Positions 51,454-59,621 of a DNA stretch of 64,000 nucleotides are shown in pieces; position 1 is the stretch's first letter, and the number at the start of each line of letters is the position of its first letter. The stretch covers positions 1 to 64,000 of the forward strand of contig NZ_FOBW01000012.1 of NCBI RefSeq assembly GCF_900109925.1, read 5' to 3'. The translations under genes were made by a program, and so were the position numbers. The stretch comes from Mesobacillus persicus. Lineage in GTDB: Bacteria > Bacillota > Bacilli > Bacillales > Cytobacillaceae. The notes beneath the pieces were generated by a model. That model searched no databases, was not told the DNA's origin, and was given only the letters and a program-made list of their open reading frames with translations.

Positions 51454-51669
51454 ATGGTGTTATCAAAGGTAAAAATCGGTCAGACCGTTGTTGTTAAAGG
51501 GATTGAGGGGAAGGATAAGATGAAGAAGTTTCTTTTTTCATTAGGGTGTTATGAAGGGGAAGAAATTACTTTGATCTCTGTTCTAGCTGGGAATTATGTC
51601 GTGAATATTAAAGATAGTCGTTATGCGATTGATGCGAAGATGGCCAAATCAATCATGATTGAAGCGTAG
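51454..51669 (+). CDS. feoA: FeoA ferrous iron transport protein
   Basis: 71 residues, an SH3-like FeoA domain (SKVKIGQTVVVKGIEGKDKMKKFLFSLGCYEGEEITLI...DSRYAIDAKMAKSIMI). It assists FeoB in Fe2+ import at the membrane's inner face. The ATG at 51454 follows AGGTGG; the frame extends 29 codons further through the Fur box region and is not coding there. Confidence 0.9.
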   Translation: MVLSKVKIGQTVVVKGIEGKDKMKKFLFSLGCYEGEEITLISVLAGNYVVNIKDSRYAIDAKMAKSIMIEA

Positions 51670-51740
51670 GTTTCTAAACATATTTATACTAGTCTGCCCT
51701 AATATGCTAAGCGATTTAGCATATTACTATTTTGTCTAAT

Positions 51741-51759
51741 ATTGATAATGATTCTCAAT
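51741..51759. promoter_or_regulatory. Second Fur box, between feoA and feoB
   Basis: ATTGATAATGATTCTCAAT, 30 bp before feoB. It suggests an additional Fur-controlled promoter for feoB alone. Confidence 0.78.
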
Positions 51760-51788
51760 AAACTTAATATAACTAAGGAGCTATGAAG

Positions 51789-53744
51789 ATGAAAATTGCT
51801 TTAGCAGGCAACCCGAATTCAGGGAAAACAACATTGTTTAATAGGTTGACAGGAAAATCGGAGTCGGTAGGCAACTGGTCTGGTGTGACGGTCTCTGTAA
51901 AACAAGCTGACTTGAAGAAGAAGTATCAACCGATGGACAGGGCGATTCAAATCGTCGATCTACCAGGTGCTTACTCGATTTCTCCGTTTACAAGTGAGGA
52001 AGCAATCACTAGAGACTTTATCCTCGATGATGCGCCGGATGTCATAATTAATCTTGTTGATGGTGCGAATGTCAGTCGAAGCCTATATTTCACGACTCAG
52101 CTTCTAGAGTTGGGAATTCCCGTGGTCGTTGCCCTCAACAAAAGTGATATTTTAGCTAAAAGAGGAGACAAGCTCGACCTAGCTGCATTAAGCAAAGAGT
52201 TAAACTGCCCGGTTGTTCCGATTGCAGCCGCACTGGAGGAGGGGTTAGCTGAGTTAATTGCTGTAGCGGTTAAACTTATTGACCAAGAGAGTCGTCAGGT
52301 TACTCCTCAGTTTTTAAAGGATGATGTAGTAGATGAAGGTCTCACCAGACAAAGGGTTGTGACAGAAATTTTAAAGAAGTGCCAAGTGAAGAAAAACGTT
52401 GCGAGCACGATTACCTTAACTGACAAGGTCGATCGAATCGTCGCACATAAGTGGTTAGGTTTGCCGATCTTTTTTGGAATTATGTGGGCTATTTTCTCAT
52501 TTTCAATTGAAGGTCTTGGTGGATATCTATCGGGTTACTTAAATGATACTGTCTTTGGAGAAATCGTCCCGAATGCGGCGAATGGTTTTTTTGAGGCGTT
52601 AGGTGTTAGCCCAATCCTTCAAGCACTGATTGTTGAAGGGGCGATTGGCGGTGTGGGGGCAGTGATTGGCTTTTTACCCTTGATCATGGTGTTGTTTTTT
52701 TGTTTGTCCCTACTCGAGGATTCTGGCTATATGGCGAGAGTGGCGATCGTCATGGATCGCTTTTTTAAAAAAATCGGGCTGTCGGGCAAGTCGATTATTC
52801 CGATGATTGTTGGTTCGGGTTGTGCAATTCCCGGTGTTATGGCGACGAGAACGATTGAAGATATTAATGAGAAGCGAATGACGACGATCCTAACGCCGTT
52901 TGTCCCATGCGGGGCGAAACTGCCGATCATCGCGCTGTTTGCAGCGGTGTTTTTCCCGACGAGCACATGGGTTGGACCGAGTATGTATATTCTAGCAATT
53001 ATCATGATTTTACTCGGTGGCCTAATATTAAAGAAGATTTTCGTTTGGGAGAACAGCTCTCATTTTATTATGGAGCTTCCAGAATATAAGATTCCTAGCT
53101 TTAAAAATGCGATTATCCAGATGTTCGATAAAGCAAAAGCATTTATTTATAAGGCGACAACCATCATTCTCGTGTGTAATACGTTTGTCTGGTTTGCGTC
53201 TTCGTATAGTTGGGGATTGAAGCCGGTGGAGGATCAGAGCTTAAGTATTCTCGCGTCGTTAGGGACGGTGATTGCGCCGATTTTGATTCCGCTTGGATTT
53301 ATCGGCTGGCAGCTCGCCGCCGCTGCGGTCACAGGTTTTATTGCAAAGGAAAATGTCGTGGCGACGTTCGCTGTTCTCCTAGCGGTTGCTTCTGAAGACG
53401 CTCTGCATATGCCGGGCGGTGTGATTACTGAGTTTTTCACGCCGGTGACAGCGTTAGCTTATCTTGTGTTCAACCTATTTACGCCGCCTTGCTTTGCTGC
53501 AATTGGGGCGATGAACTCGGAAATGGGTTCGAAAAAATGGTTGTTCAAGGGGCTAGCTTTCCAATTTGGGGTGGGTTACACGTTAGCAATGTTGGTTACG
53601 CAAGTCGGTTCACTGTTGGTTTACGGAACTCCAGCGATTGGATTCATCCCGGCCATCGCCATTTCGATTAGTTTGGTTCTAGTTCTTGTTGTTATTATTC
53701 GGAGAGCAGACTTCAAAAGAGCTCAATTAGGAGTTGAAATGTAA
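51789..53744 (+). CDS. feoB: FeoB ferrous iron transporter
   Basis: 651 residues. The N-terminal G domain has GNPNSGKTTLFNRLTG (G1), DLPGAYS (G3) and NKSD (G4). Membrane gate domains with about ten helices follow, including GSGCAIPGVMATRTI and ITPFVPCGAKLP-like cysteine motifs. It imports Fe2+. I use the second ATG, 8 bp after AAGGAG; the first ATG (51783) is only 2 bp from it. Its stop shares a base with the start of the small Cys-rich gene. Confidence 0.94.
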   Translation: MKIALAGNPNSGKTTLFNRLTGKSESVGNWSGVTVSVKQADLKKKYQPMDRAIQIVDLPGAYSISPFTSEEAITRDFILDDAPDVIINLVDGANVSRSLYFTTQLLELGIPVVVALNKSDILAKRGDKLDLAALSKELNCPVVPIAAALEEGLAELIAVAVKLIDQESRQVTPQFLKDDVVDEGLTRQRVVTEILKKCQVKKNVASTITLTDKVDRIVAHKWLGLPIFFGIMWAIFSFSIEGLGGYLSGYLNDTVFGEIVPNAANGFFEALGVSPILQALIVEGAIGGVGAVIGFLPLIMVLFFCLSLLEDSGYMARVAIVMDRFFKKIGLSGKSIIPMIVGSGCAIPGVMATRTIEDINEKRMTTILTPFVPCGAKLPIIALFAAVFFPTSTWVGPSMYILAIIMILLGGLILKKIFVWENSSHFIMELPEYKIPSFKNAIIQMFDKAKAFIYKATTIILVCNTFVWFASSYSWGLKPVEDQSLSILASLGTVIAPILIPLGFIGWQLAAAAVTGFIAKENVVATFAVLLAVASEDALHMPGGVITEFFTPVTALAYLVFNLFTPPCFAAIGAMNSEMGSKKWLFKGLAFQFGVGYTLAMLVTQVGSLLVYGTPAIGFIPAIAISISLVLVLVVIIRRADFKRAQLGVEM

Positions 53745-53887
53745 TGGTTGCAACGATTGTCGTTGGGTTAGCCTTTGCCATGATCTTGCTATTTGCTGTT
53801 AAAAAAGTATATTCAGACGCCAAAAACCAAAAATGCAGTTGCAGCAGCGCCTGCTCCCCTCAAACAAAATGTAGTTTGAAAGAATAA
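53744..53887 (+). CDS. FeoB-associated Cys-rich membrane protein
   Basis: 47 residues: one membrane helix (TIVVGLAFAMILLFAVKKVY), then a tail with four cysteines (CSCSSACSPQTKC). The start overlaps the feoB stop by one base (TAATG). This small partner is widespread after feoB in Firmicutes; it may tune FeoB or bind iron, but its role is not established. Confidence 0.88.
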   Translation: MVATIVVGLAFAMILLFAVKKVYSDAKNQKCSCSSACSPQTKCSLKE

Positions 53888-53892
53888 TGCAT

Positions 53893-53938
53893 GGGGACGG
53901 TTCTTCTGCTTCCTTTTAGGAAGCAGAAGAACCGTCCC
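53893..53938. repeat. REP-like palindrome after the feo operon
   Basis: GGGGACGGTTCTTCTGCTTC(C) and its inverted copy, starting 6 bp after the stop codon. No other feo terminator is visible. Confidence 0.93.
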
Positions 53939-54269
53939 TATATCTTGCCCCCTAAATCCATCAGACATTTCGATTCCACGACCTGAAAGTCTTATTCTGA
54001 AATAATAATATCCCACAACGAGTTTTGAGTTTACTTTTAGAAATAGTCATTAACCCCTCAACCTATCAAGCATAATTCATACAAACGTTTGATTAAATAC
54101 TTATTTGTTTACGGAAAAAGCTTTCGTAGACAAATCATTCTTTGCTCTATTAATTGTCACTATTACCTCACAAAAGCTGGTAGTTTATTCGTTTATAATG
54201 AGAGTGGGAAGTACATTTTTATCTATATTTGTGAATTACTTAACAAACTGAGTGGAGGAGGACATCGTC
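53939..54269. other. Promoter region of the FAD/FMN oxidoreductase gene
   Basis: About 330 bp, AT-rich. It contains a 10-bp perfect palindrome CAAACGTTTG at about 54082, a possible operator; a similar AAACGTTTGATTAA occurs near 27005. Confidence 0.45.
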
Positions 54270-56246
54270 TTGAATTACCCTCGTTTATTTGAAGAAGGCA
54301 GAATTGGTAAGTTAACGTTGAAGAATCGACTCGTCATGCCTGGAATGGGCACGAATCTAGTAGGACCTGATGGGGAGGTTACCGATCACCAAATTGCCTA
54401 TTATGAAGAGCGGGCCAAAGGTGGAACGGGATTGATTATTGTAGAGTTTACGACGATTGACAATGAATTGGGGAAAGGATTATTGAATCAGTTAAGGATT
54501 GACGAAGATCGGTTTATTCCAGGAATCCAACGATTAGCAAATGCAGTGAAAAAATACGGTGCGAAGATTTTTGTGCAAATTCATCATGCAGGAAGACAAT
54601 CCAATTCTGGCTTAATCGGTGGAAAGCAAATTGTTGCGCCGAGTCCAGTAACCTGTAAAGCCGTCGGAGAAGAACCTCGTGAATTAACGACGGTAGAAGT
54701 GAAAGAGCTAGTGAATAAATTTATCATGGGTGCGGTACGGTGTAAAACCGCTGGTGTTGATGGGGTTGAAGTCCATGGTGCGCATGGCTATTTAATCAAC
54801 CAGTTTCTGAGCCCTAATTCTAATAGGCGGAATGATGAGTATGGTGGAAGCTTTGAAAATCGGATGCGATTTTTAAAAGAAATCGTCCTAGGGATAAAAG
54901 AAAAATGCGGCCAAGATTTCCCTGTAACCGTCCGGCTTAGTGTCGACGAGTTTGAAGATGGTGGAATCGATATAGAACAAAGTAAGGAAATGAGCCGATA
55001 TTTAGAGGAAATCGGAGTGGACGCGATCCATGCATCGGCGGGTACCTATCATTCAATGGATAAAATCATCGAATCGCCCATGTTTGAACAAGGCTGGAGA
55101 GTTTACCTTGCGGAGGAAATGAAAACAGTAGTCGATATTCCTGTCATCACTGTTGGGGTTATCCGGGACCCAGCATTTGCAGAAAAGATTTTAGCAGACG
55201 GCCGCGCCGATTTTATTGCCATGGGCCGGTCACACATTGCCGATCCTGAGTGGGCAAAGAAGGCAATCGAAGGACGTGAACAGGAAATTAGGAAGTGCAT
55301 TAACTGCCTTCATTGTATTAAAACTGTCATGAATCTATCTCATCTTCAGTGTTCGGTGAACGTCAGAGCAGGTCGGGAACTAGAGTTTACAGAATTTAGG
55401 CAGACAGAAGAAAAGCGCCACGTGACCATCGTCGGTGGGGGTCCAGGCGGAATGGAAACCGCGCGAGTTCTTTCATTAAAAGGGTATGACGTCACGATCT
55501 TTGAGAAGGACAGTAAACTTGGTGGCCAGTTGAACCTTGTGACCGCCCCAGTTTCAAAAGAAAAAATGAACTGGATGATTGACTATCACTCGAATGAAAT
55601 GAAGCGACTTAATGTGGATGTGCGCCTCAATACAGTTGCGACGATTGATGAGGTGAAAGCATTAAACCCTTATGCAGTATTTTTAGCAACGGGGGCGAAA
55701 CCAATCGTTCCAGACCTAGCGGGAAATGATCTGGCAAATGTATGGGATTATGAAGATGTTTATCTAAAGCGTAAGGAGTTCGTGGGTCAAAAAGTGATTG
55801 TCGTGGGAAGTGGCATGGTCTGTTATAGTGTAACGAGTCAGCTTGCGAAGGCCGGGAATGACGTGACTTTGATCGATGTCCCAACAGAGACAGGCAGCAA
55901 GGTAACTGCGCCAACGAAAGCGATGCTATACAAGCGGATGAAAAATGCCGGAGTCGAGATTGTCACTGATAAAAATGTTGCCGAAGTTCGTCCCAATTCA
56001 GTTGTGGTCGAGGATGAATTGGGAATATCATCCGAGCTAGCGGTCGATCATGTGGTCTTCGCGATGGGAACAGAGTCCTACAACCCATTGGAAGCGTCCT
56101 ATCGCGAACACTTCGACAACGTCTTTGTCATCGGGGATGCCATCAACCCTGGTTCGATAACCAATGCAATTAGGGACGGATTTGAGAAGGCTTATGTAAT
56201 TGAGGACCTTGTAGTAAAAAAAGTCGCAGCGTCGATAGGGGTATAG
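54270..56246 (+). CDS. Old-yellow-enzyme/2,4-dienoyl-CoA-reductase-like FMN-FeS-FAD oxidoreductase
   Basis: 658 residues. The N-terminal FMN TIM barrel has HHAGRQ and EVHGAHGYLINQFLSP. The 4Fe-4S cysteines are in CINCLHCIKTVMNLSHLQCSVN (about residues 340-361). The C-terminal FAD/NAD(P) domains carry GGGPGGMETARVLSLKGYDV and VVGSGMVCYSVTSQLAKAG. The layout matches bacterial FadH, trimethylamine dehydrogenase and related ene or bile acid reductases; the substrate is unknown. The TTG start at 54270 lies 8 bp after GGAGGAGG. Confidence 0.88.
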   Translation: MNYPRLFEEGRIGKLTLKNRLVMPGMGTNLVGPDGEVTDHQIAYYEERAKGGTGLIIVEFTTIDNELGKGLLNQLRIDEDRFIPGIQRLANAVKKYGAKIFVQIHHAGRQSNSGLIGGKQIVAPSPVTCKAVGEEPRELTTVEVKELVNKFIMGAVRCKTAGVDGVEVHGAHGYLINQFLSPNSNRRNDEYGGSFENRMRFLKEIVLGIKEKCGQDFPVTVRLSVDEFEDGGIDIEQSKEMSRYLEEIGVDAIHASAGTYHSMDKIIESPMFEQGWRVYLAEEMKTVVDIPVITVGVIRDPAFAEKILADGRADFIAMGRSHIADPEWAKKAIEGREQEIRKCINCLHCIKTVMNLSHLQCSVNVRAGRELEFTEFRQTEEKRHVTIVGGGPGGMETARVLSLKGYDVTIFEKDSKLGGQLNLVTAPVSKEKMNWMIDYHSNEMKRLNVDVRLNTVATIDEVKALNPYAVFLATGAKPIVPDLAGNDLANVWDYEDVYLKRKEFVGQKVIVVGSGMVCYSVTSQLAKAGNDVTLIDVPTETGSKVTAPTKAMLYKRMKNAGVEIVTDKNVAEVRPNSVVVEDELGISSELAVDHVVFAMGTESYNPLEASYREHFDNVFVIGDAINPGSITNAIRDGFEKAYVIEDLVVKKVAASIGV

Positions 56247-56251
56247 AGCAT

Positions 56252-56298
56252 GGGGACGGTTCTTCTGCTTCCTAAATGGAAGCAGAAGAACCGTCCCC
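56252..56298. repeat. REP-like palindrome after the oxidoreductase gene
   Basis: GGGGACGGTTCTTCTGCTTC(C) and its inverted copy. The preceding AGCA of the outer arm touches the TAG stop codon. Confidence 0.93.
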
Positions 56299-56382
56299 TG
56301 TTTGCATGTAACGTTTAGAAACCGTTTGCGACTAATATAATGATTAGTAGTTGAAAGTATCACCATAAATGGGGTGGGAGTT

Positions 56383-56847
56383 ATGCGAAGGGTTTGGATG
56401 GTGTTGTTGTTAGGAGTGTTGTTACTGGCTGGTTGTGGAACAGGTGATAAGCCGGTGTTTAACGGTGAGGATAAGGGGACGAATGGTGAGGGGAGTGGAA
56501 TTGTGGCTGGTGAGATGCTTCCTAGCTTAATGGAGAAAAGTGCCTTAGTTTTTCAGTACGAAGTGAAGAATCAAACGGAGGAGGAAGTGACTCTTGAGTT
56601 TACGAGCTCACAGCGGTTTGATTACTCGGTTGAAACCAAAGATGGGGAAGAAGTTTTTCTGTTTTCGAGCGTTGCCTCTTTTTTACAGGTGTTAGGAGAA
56701 GAGACAGTGAAACAGGGAGAGGCTTTGTCCTATGAGATCAAGCTTCACGACTTAGAGCTTAAACCGGGAGAATATGTTCTGAAAGCTTGGATGACGCCAC
56801 AAGATGGCCCGATGTTTGAAGTGACGAAGGAATTTACAGTGGAATGA
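56383..56847 (+). CDS. Lipoprotein with BsuPI-like domain
   Basis: 154 residues. Lipobox LLLAGC at about residue 19, a Gly/Asn-rich linker, then an immunoglobulin-like BsuPI domain (ALVFQYEVKNQTEEEVTLEFTSSQRFDYSVETKDGEEVF, ending PGEYVLKAWMTPQDGP). BsuPI is a proteinase inhibitor fold; in lipoproteins the function is unproven. ATG 56383 follows GGGGTGGGAG. Confidence 0.85.
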   Translation: MRRVWMVLLLGVLLLAGCGTGDKPVFNGEDKGTNGEGSGIVAGEMLPSLMEKSALVFQYEVKNQTEEEVTLEFTSSQRFDYSVETKDGEEVFLFSSVASFLQVLGEETVKQGEALSYEIKLHDLELKPGEYVLKAWMTPQDGPMFEVTKEFTVE

Positions 56848-56854
56848 TAGAACC

Positions 56855-56892
56855 TAGCGGAAGCGCCATATCCGGTGTTTTCGCTATTTTTT
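56855..56892 (+). terminator. Terminator
   Basis: AGCGGAAGCGCC pairs with GGTGTTTTCGCT (some G-U pairs), followed by ATTTTTTT. Confidence 0.82.
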
Positions 56893-57051
56893 TACGGGTA
56901 AAATAATAGAAAAGGCACCGTGTTTATGCGGACCTGTCGAAAAGCTAATGAATGAGCCAATCTGCTAGTTTTAGCTAGGAAATAGATACTAGTAATTGGA
57001 ATATTATGCTATTCTAAAAGTAGTTTCGATCCTTTAAAGGAGAGTGTTTCG

Positions 57052-57204
57052 ATGGCAAGAAAAATTCGAAGTGATTGCACAGTAGGGACGTTAGAAAAGA
57101 AGTTAGGTCTACCACCTGGCACGATTCGAAATGCTGATGGAAGAGATACGAGAAGTGATAAAAAAGTTGGCACGATACGCAAAGAGGCAGAGAAGAACAG
57201 CTAA
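57052..57204 (+). CDS. Small basic protein, 50 residues
   Basis: MARKIRSDCTVGTLEKKLGL then PPGTIRNADGRDTRSDKKVG. The VGTLEKK and VGTIRKE segments form a faint internal repeat. AAAGGAGAG precedes the ATG, and the next gene follows after 15 bp, so the two are probably co-transcribed. Family not recognised. Confidence 0.68.
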   Translation: MARKIRSDCTVGTLEKKLGLPPGTIRNADGRDTRSDKKVGTIRKEAEKNS

Positions 57205-57219
57205 AAAGGAGGCAATGAT

Positions 57220-57657
57220 ATGTTAGATAAAGAAGACTTCTACCAAAGTTTTCGGACAAGAATGCATGCGTGGATTAAGAGTGATGATGGAAAAGTGCAT
57301 AAGTTCGCGGACATCTTGTTATTTGGACCGGATTTGTTCCACTTGTTGTGCAAGCTATCCTTGGACGAAAGAGTTCCGGCTGGTCACAAAGCAAAACTAG
57401 TTGGTGCGATTGCCTATTTTGTTTCTCCAGTCGATCTGATGCCTGAAATTATCTTGGGACCAGTAGGATATGCCGATGATATAGCTGTTGCGGCGTTTGT
57501 TTTAAATAATATGATCAATGATGTGGATCCTGAAATCGTCCGGAGTTACTGGGCTGGGGATGAAGATGTGTTGAAGGTGATTAAGCAAATCGTTGAAGTG
57601 GCAGATAAGATGGTAGGAAGCGGGCTTTGGAGTAAGTTGAAGGGGAAGTTCTCGTAA
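57220..57657 (+). CDS. YkvA family (DUF1232) membrane protein
   Basis: 145 residues. The DUF1232 core is KAKLVGAIAYFVSPVDLMPEIILGPVGYADDIAVAAFVLN (about residues 60-99), with one likely membrane helix. AAAAAGGAGG precedes the ATG. Function of the family is unknown. A terminator follows. Confidence 0.88.
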   Translation: MLDKEDFYQSFRTRMHAWIKSDDGKVHKFADILLFGPDLFHLLCKLSLDERVPAGHKAKLVGAIAYFVSPVDLMPEIILGPVGYADDIAVAAFVLNNMINDVDPEIVRSYWAGDEDVLKVIKQIVEVADKMVGSGLWSKLKGKFS

Positions 57658-57688
57658 ACGTTGCTCGTGTTGCAATATAGTATGTAAG

Positions 57689-57722
57689 TGGACGGTACCG
57701 CTTGGGGAAACCGTCCTTTTTG
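57689..57722 (+). terminator. Terminator of the ykvA-like operon
   Basis: GGACGGT pairs with ACCGTCC, followed by TTTTTG. Confidence 0.8.
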
Positions 57723-57783
57723 TTGTTAAGGAATTTATAAAAGTTTAAGGGTGTGGATAATTGTGTTCGTTCTCTGTATCCAG

Positions 57784-58020
57784 TTCCAGCGCCTAGCCCC
57801 TCGGGTCATAAGTCTGTCTAGCTGCGGCTCCTAGGGACACGAAGACATAAGCCACTCCCTTTCAGAAGGTAAAAAGCACCTTCTTACAGGCCGCGTCTTA
57901 TGCTTGTCGTCCCTGTGCAGTCGCCTCCGCTTTTGGTACAATCCGTCAAGAAGGTTAAAAAACAACCTTATTGACGGCTCGTCTAGACTCACGGGGCTGA
58001 TCAAGGCGCTTGCGCTTTTG
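57784..58020. repeat. Large palindromic intergenic element
   Basis: About 240 bp, GC-rich. The outer arms are AGCGCCTAGCCCC...GTCTAG and CTAGACTCACGGGGCT...AAGGCGCT. Nested hairpins such as AGAAGGT/ACCTTCT and TCAAGAAGGTT/AACCTTATTGA lie inside. It fills the space up to the stop codon of the LysM-deacetylase gene. Blocks of this kind recur in Bacillaceae genomes. Confidence 0.8.
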
Positions 58021-58024
58021 TTCT

Positions 58025-59086
58025 TTACTTTAAAATCTCGCCAACCGTCACTAATTGATATCCTTTCGATTTTAGTTTCGGGATGACCTTGTCGACTGCG
58101 GCGGGTGTGTTGACTCCACCGATGTGCATGAGGACGATATCCCCATTGCTTGCGTTGGATTCAATCCTTGTTGCAATTACATCTTCTTCAGGCTGTCGCC
58201 AATCGATTGTGTCAGTGGTCCAATGAATGCTATAAGGATAACCGGCCATGCCGACAGCTTTAAGTGCTTGTGCGTTAGACGCTCCGTATGGGAAGCGGAA
58301 GTACGGACGAGGGTCTATGCCCATTTGTTGGCGGATGGCCTGTTCTGTTTTCTTTAATTCTTCTAAAATAGTTTTCTCACCAATTTTTGTAAAGTCTGGA
58401 TGACTATAAGAGTGATTTGCGACCTCGTGACCATCAGCGATGATTCGTTTTGCATGGGCAGGGAATTTTTCCACCCACTTTCCGGTTAAAAAGAAGGTAC
58501 AAGCTACTTGATGTTTTTTCAGTACATCTAAAATCCCAATTCCAGCAATATCTGACCCAGCATCAAAGGTTAACGCAATTTGTTTCCGCTGGAGGTTGCC
58601 GTGACTGATTAGTTTAGAAGGTCCTGTCTGATCTGTTTTCACCTGTAAAACTTGCCCTGGATAGATGGTGTCAGTGGTCAAACCGTTCAATTGCTTGAGT
58701 TGGTCGACTGTTGTATTGAACATTTTTGAAATTCCCCAGAGTGTATCGCCCTTCACGACGGTGTAAGTTGTGTCTTGAGGAGTGTCAATCTTCGCCACGG
58801 TTAAAACTTGTCCCGGATAAATCACGTCAGAGTCTAAATTGTTCAGTTGTTTTAGTTGGTCGACCGTAACATTGAATTTTTTCGCAATCCCCCAAAGTGT
58901 ATCTCCTTTTACAACCGTATATTGAGAATCCTGATCGCCGACCTTTAACACTTGGCCTGGGAGAATGGTATCAGAGGTTAAATTATTTTCTTGCTTAATA
59001 TACTCCACCGTCACACTAAACTTTCTAGAAATGCTCCAAAGAGTATCCCCCTTCACCACCGTATATAGAATTTCATCAGCTGCCAT
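58025..59086 (-). CDS. Three-LysM polysaccharide deacetylase
   Basis: 353 residues. LysM domains at about 7-50, 55-99 and 106-150, each with YTVVKGDTLW and LPGQVL or YPGQVL. A NodB/CE4 domain follows, with ALTFDAGSD (metal and base Asp), ANHSYSHPDF (His pair) and RFPYGASNAQ. TFDAGSD replaces the usual TFDDG. It should deacetylate peptidoglycan or chitin-like polymers. No signal peptide is seen; the protein begins MAADEILYTVV, so export may be non-classical or sporulation-linked (mother-cell protein). Confidence 0.9.
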   Translation of the reverse strand: MAADEILYTVVKGDTLWSISRKFSVTVEYIKQENNLTSDTILPGQVLKVGDQDSQYTVVKGDTLWGIAKKFNVTVDQLKQLNNLDSDVIYPGQVLTVAKIDTPQDTTYTVVKGDTLWGISKMFNTTVDQLKQLNGLTTDTIYPGQVLQVKTDQTGPSKLISHGNLQRKQIALTFDAGSDIAGIGILDVLKKHQVACTFFLTGKWVEKFPAHAKRIIADGHEVANHSYSHPDFTKIGEKTILEELKKTEQAIRQQMGIDPRPYFRFPYGASNAQALKAVGMAGYPYSIHWTTDTIDWRQPEEDVIATRIESNASNGDIVLMHIGGVNTPAAVDKVIPKLKSKGYQLVTVGEILK

Positions 59087-59159
59087 ATTAGTTCACCTCA
59101 CTTTCCTATTGTTCATATCCTATGGCTTGTCATCGGATGAGGGAACGGCACTTAACCAT

Positions 59160-59206
59160 GGGGACGGTTCTCTTGCTTCCATTTAGGAAGCAGAAGAACC
59201 GTCCCC
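59160..59206. repeat. REP-like palindrome, full
   Basis: GGGGACGGTTCTCTTGCTTC(C) and inverted GGAAGCAGAAGAACCGTCCC. The two arms differ at two positions. Confidence 0.93.
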
Positions 59207-59303
59207 ATGAAAAGAAGCGTGTTTTAGTAGCAATTTCTCTTTTTTTTTTGGCGGATTGGAGGAAGAATATTAGATCATAGCCAAAATTGTTCTCATTTAT
59301 AGT

Positions 59304-59354
59304 AAAAAACCACCCTAGTAGAGGGGCGTTCGTCCTCTACTAGGGTGGTTTTTT
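59304..59354. terminator. Orphan perfect terminator
   Basis: AAAAAACCACCCTAGTAGAG pairs perfectly with CTCTACTAGGGTGGTTTTTT. It is between divergent genes and follows no ORF on either strand. Confidence 0.85.
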
Positions 59355-59438
59355 AGTTATGCATCGATTATTGAGGATTATGGATTGATTATCGAAAGTT
59401 ATGCATCGATTATTTCAAGTTATGCAACGATTCTCGGA
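59355..59438 (+). repeat. Four tandem 20-22 bp units
   Basis: Consensus AGTTATGCATCGATTATT; units start at 59355, 59377, 59397 and 59418, with a partial fifth. Unit 2 is the most diverged. Confidence 0.75.
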
Positions 59439-59501
59439 AGTTATTGAAATATTGGTGACGGATTTGTGACAAGCCCCATCTTTCTCACCACAATAAACCA
59501 T

Positions 59502-59549
59502 GGGGACGGTTCTCTTGCTTCCTAATCAGGAAGCAGAAGAACCGTCCCC
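59502..59549. repeat. REP-like palindrome upstream of the TetR gene
   Basis: GGGGACGGTTCTCTTGCTTC(C) and its inverted copy, ending 11 bp before the -35 box of the TetR promoter. Confidence 0.93.
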
Positions 59550-59559
59550 AAGGTTAAAG

Positions 59560-59588
59560 TTGAAAGAGTACCGTCTGGATGGTATAGT
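59560..59588 (+). promoter_or_regulatory. Autoregulated promoter of the TetR gene
   Basis: TTGAAA, 17 bp, TATAGT. The operator ACCGTCTGGATGGT (59570-59583) lies between the two boxes. Confidence 0.8.
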
Positions 59589-59621
59589 AATTGATATTAA
59601 TGTTAAAAAAAGGAGAATGGA

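Larger units (their letters stand above)
59087..59621. other. Intergenic region with repeats and an orphan terminator
   Basis: It holds two REP-like palindromes, a perfect terminator at 59304 and about four 21-bp tandem units; no ORF is supported. Confidence 0.6.

Noticed and set aside
59160-59549. Spaced palindromes as a CRISPR array
   Set aside because: Only two palindromes with a non-matching spacing, plus many dispersed copies elsewhere; no cas genes.
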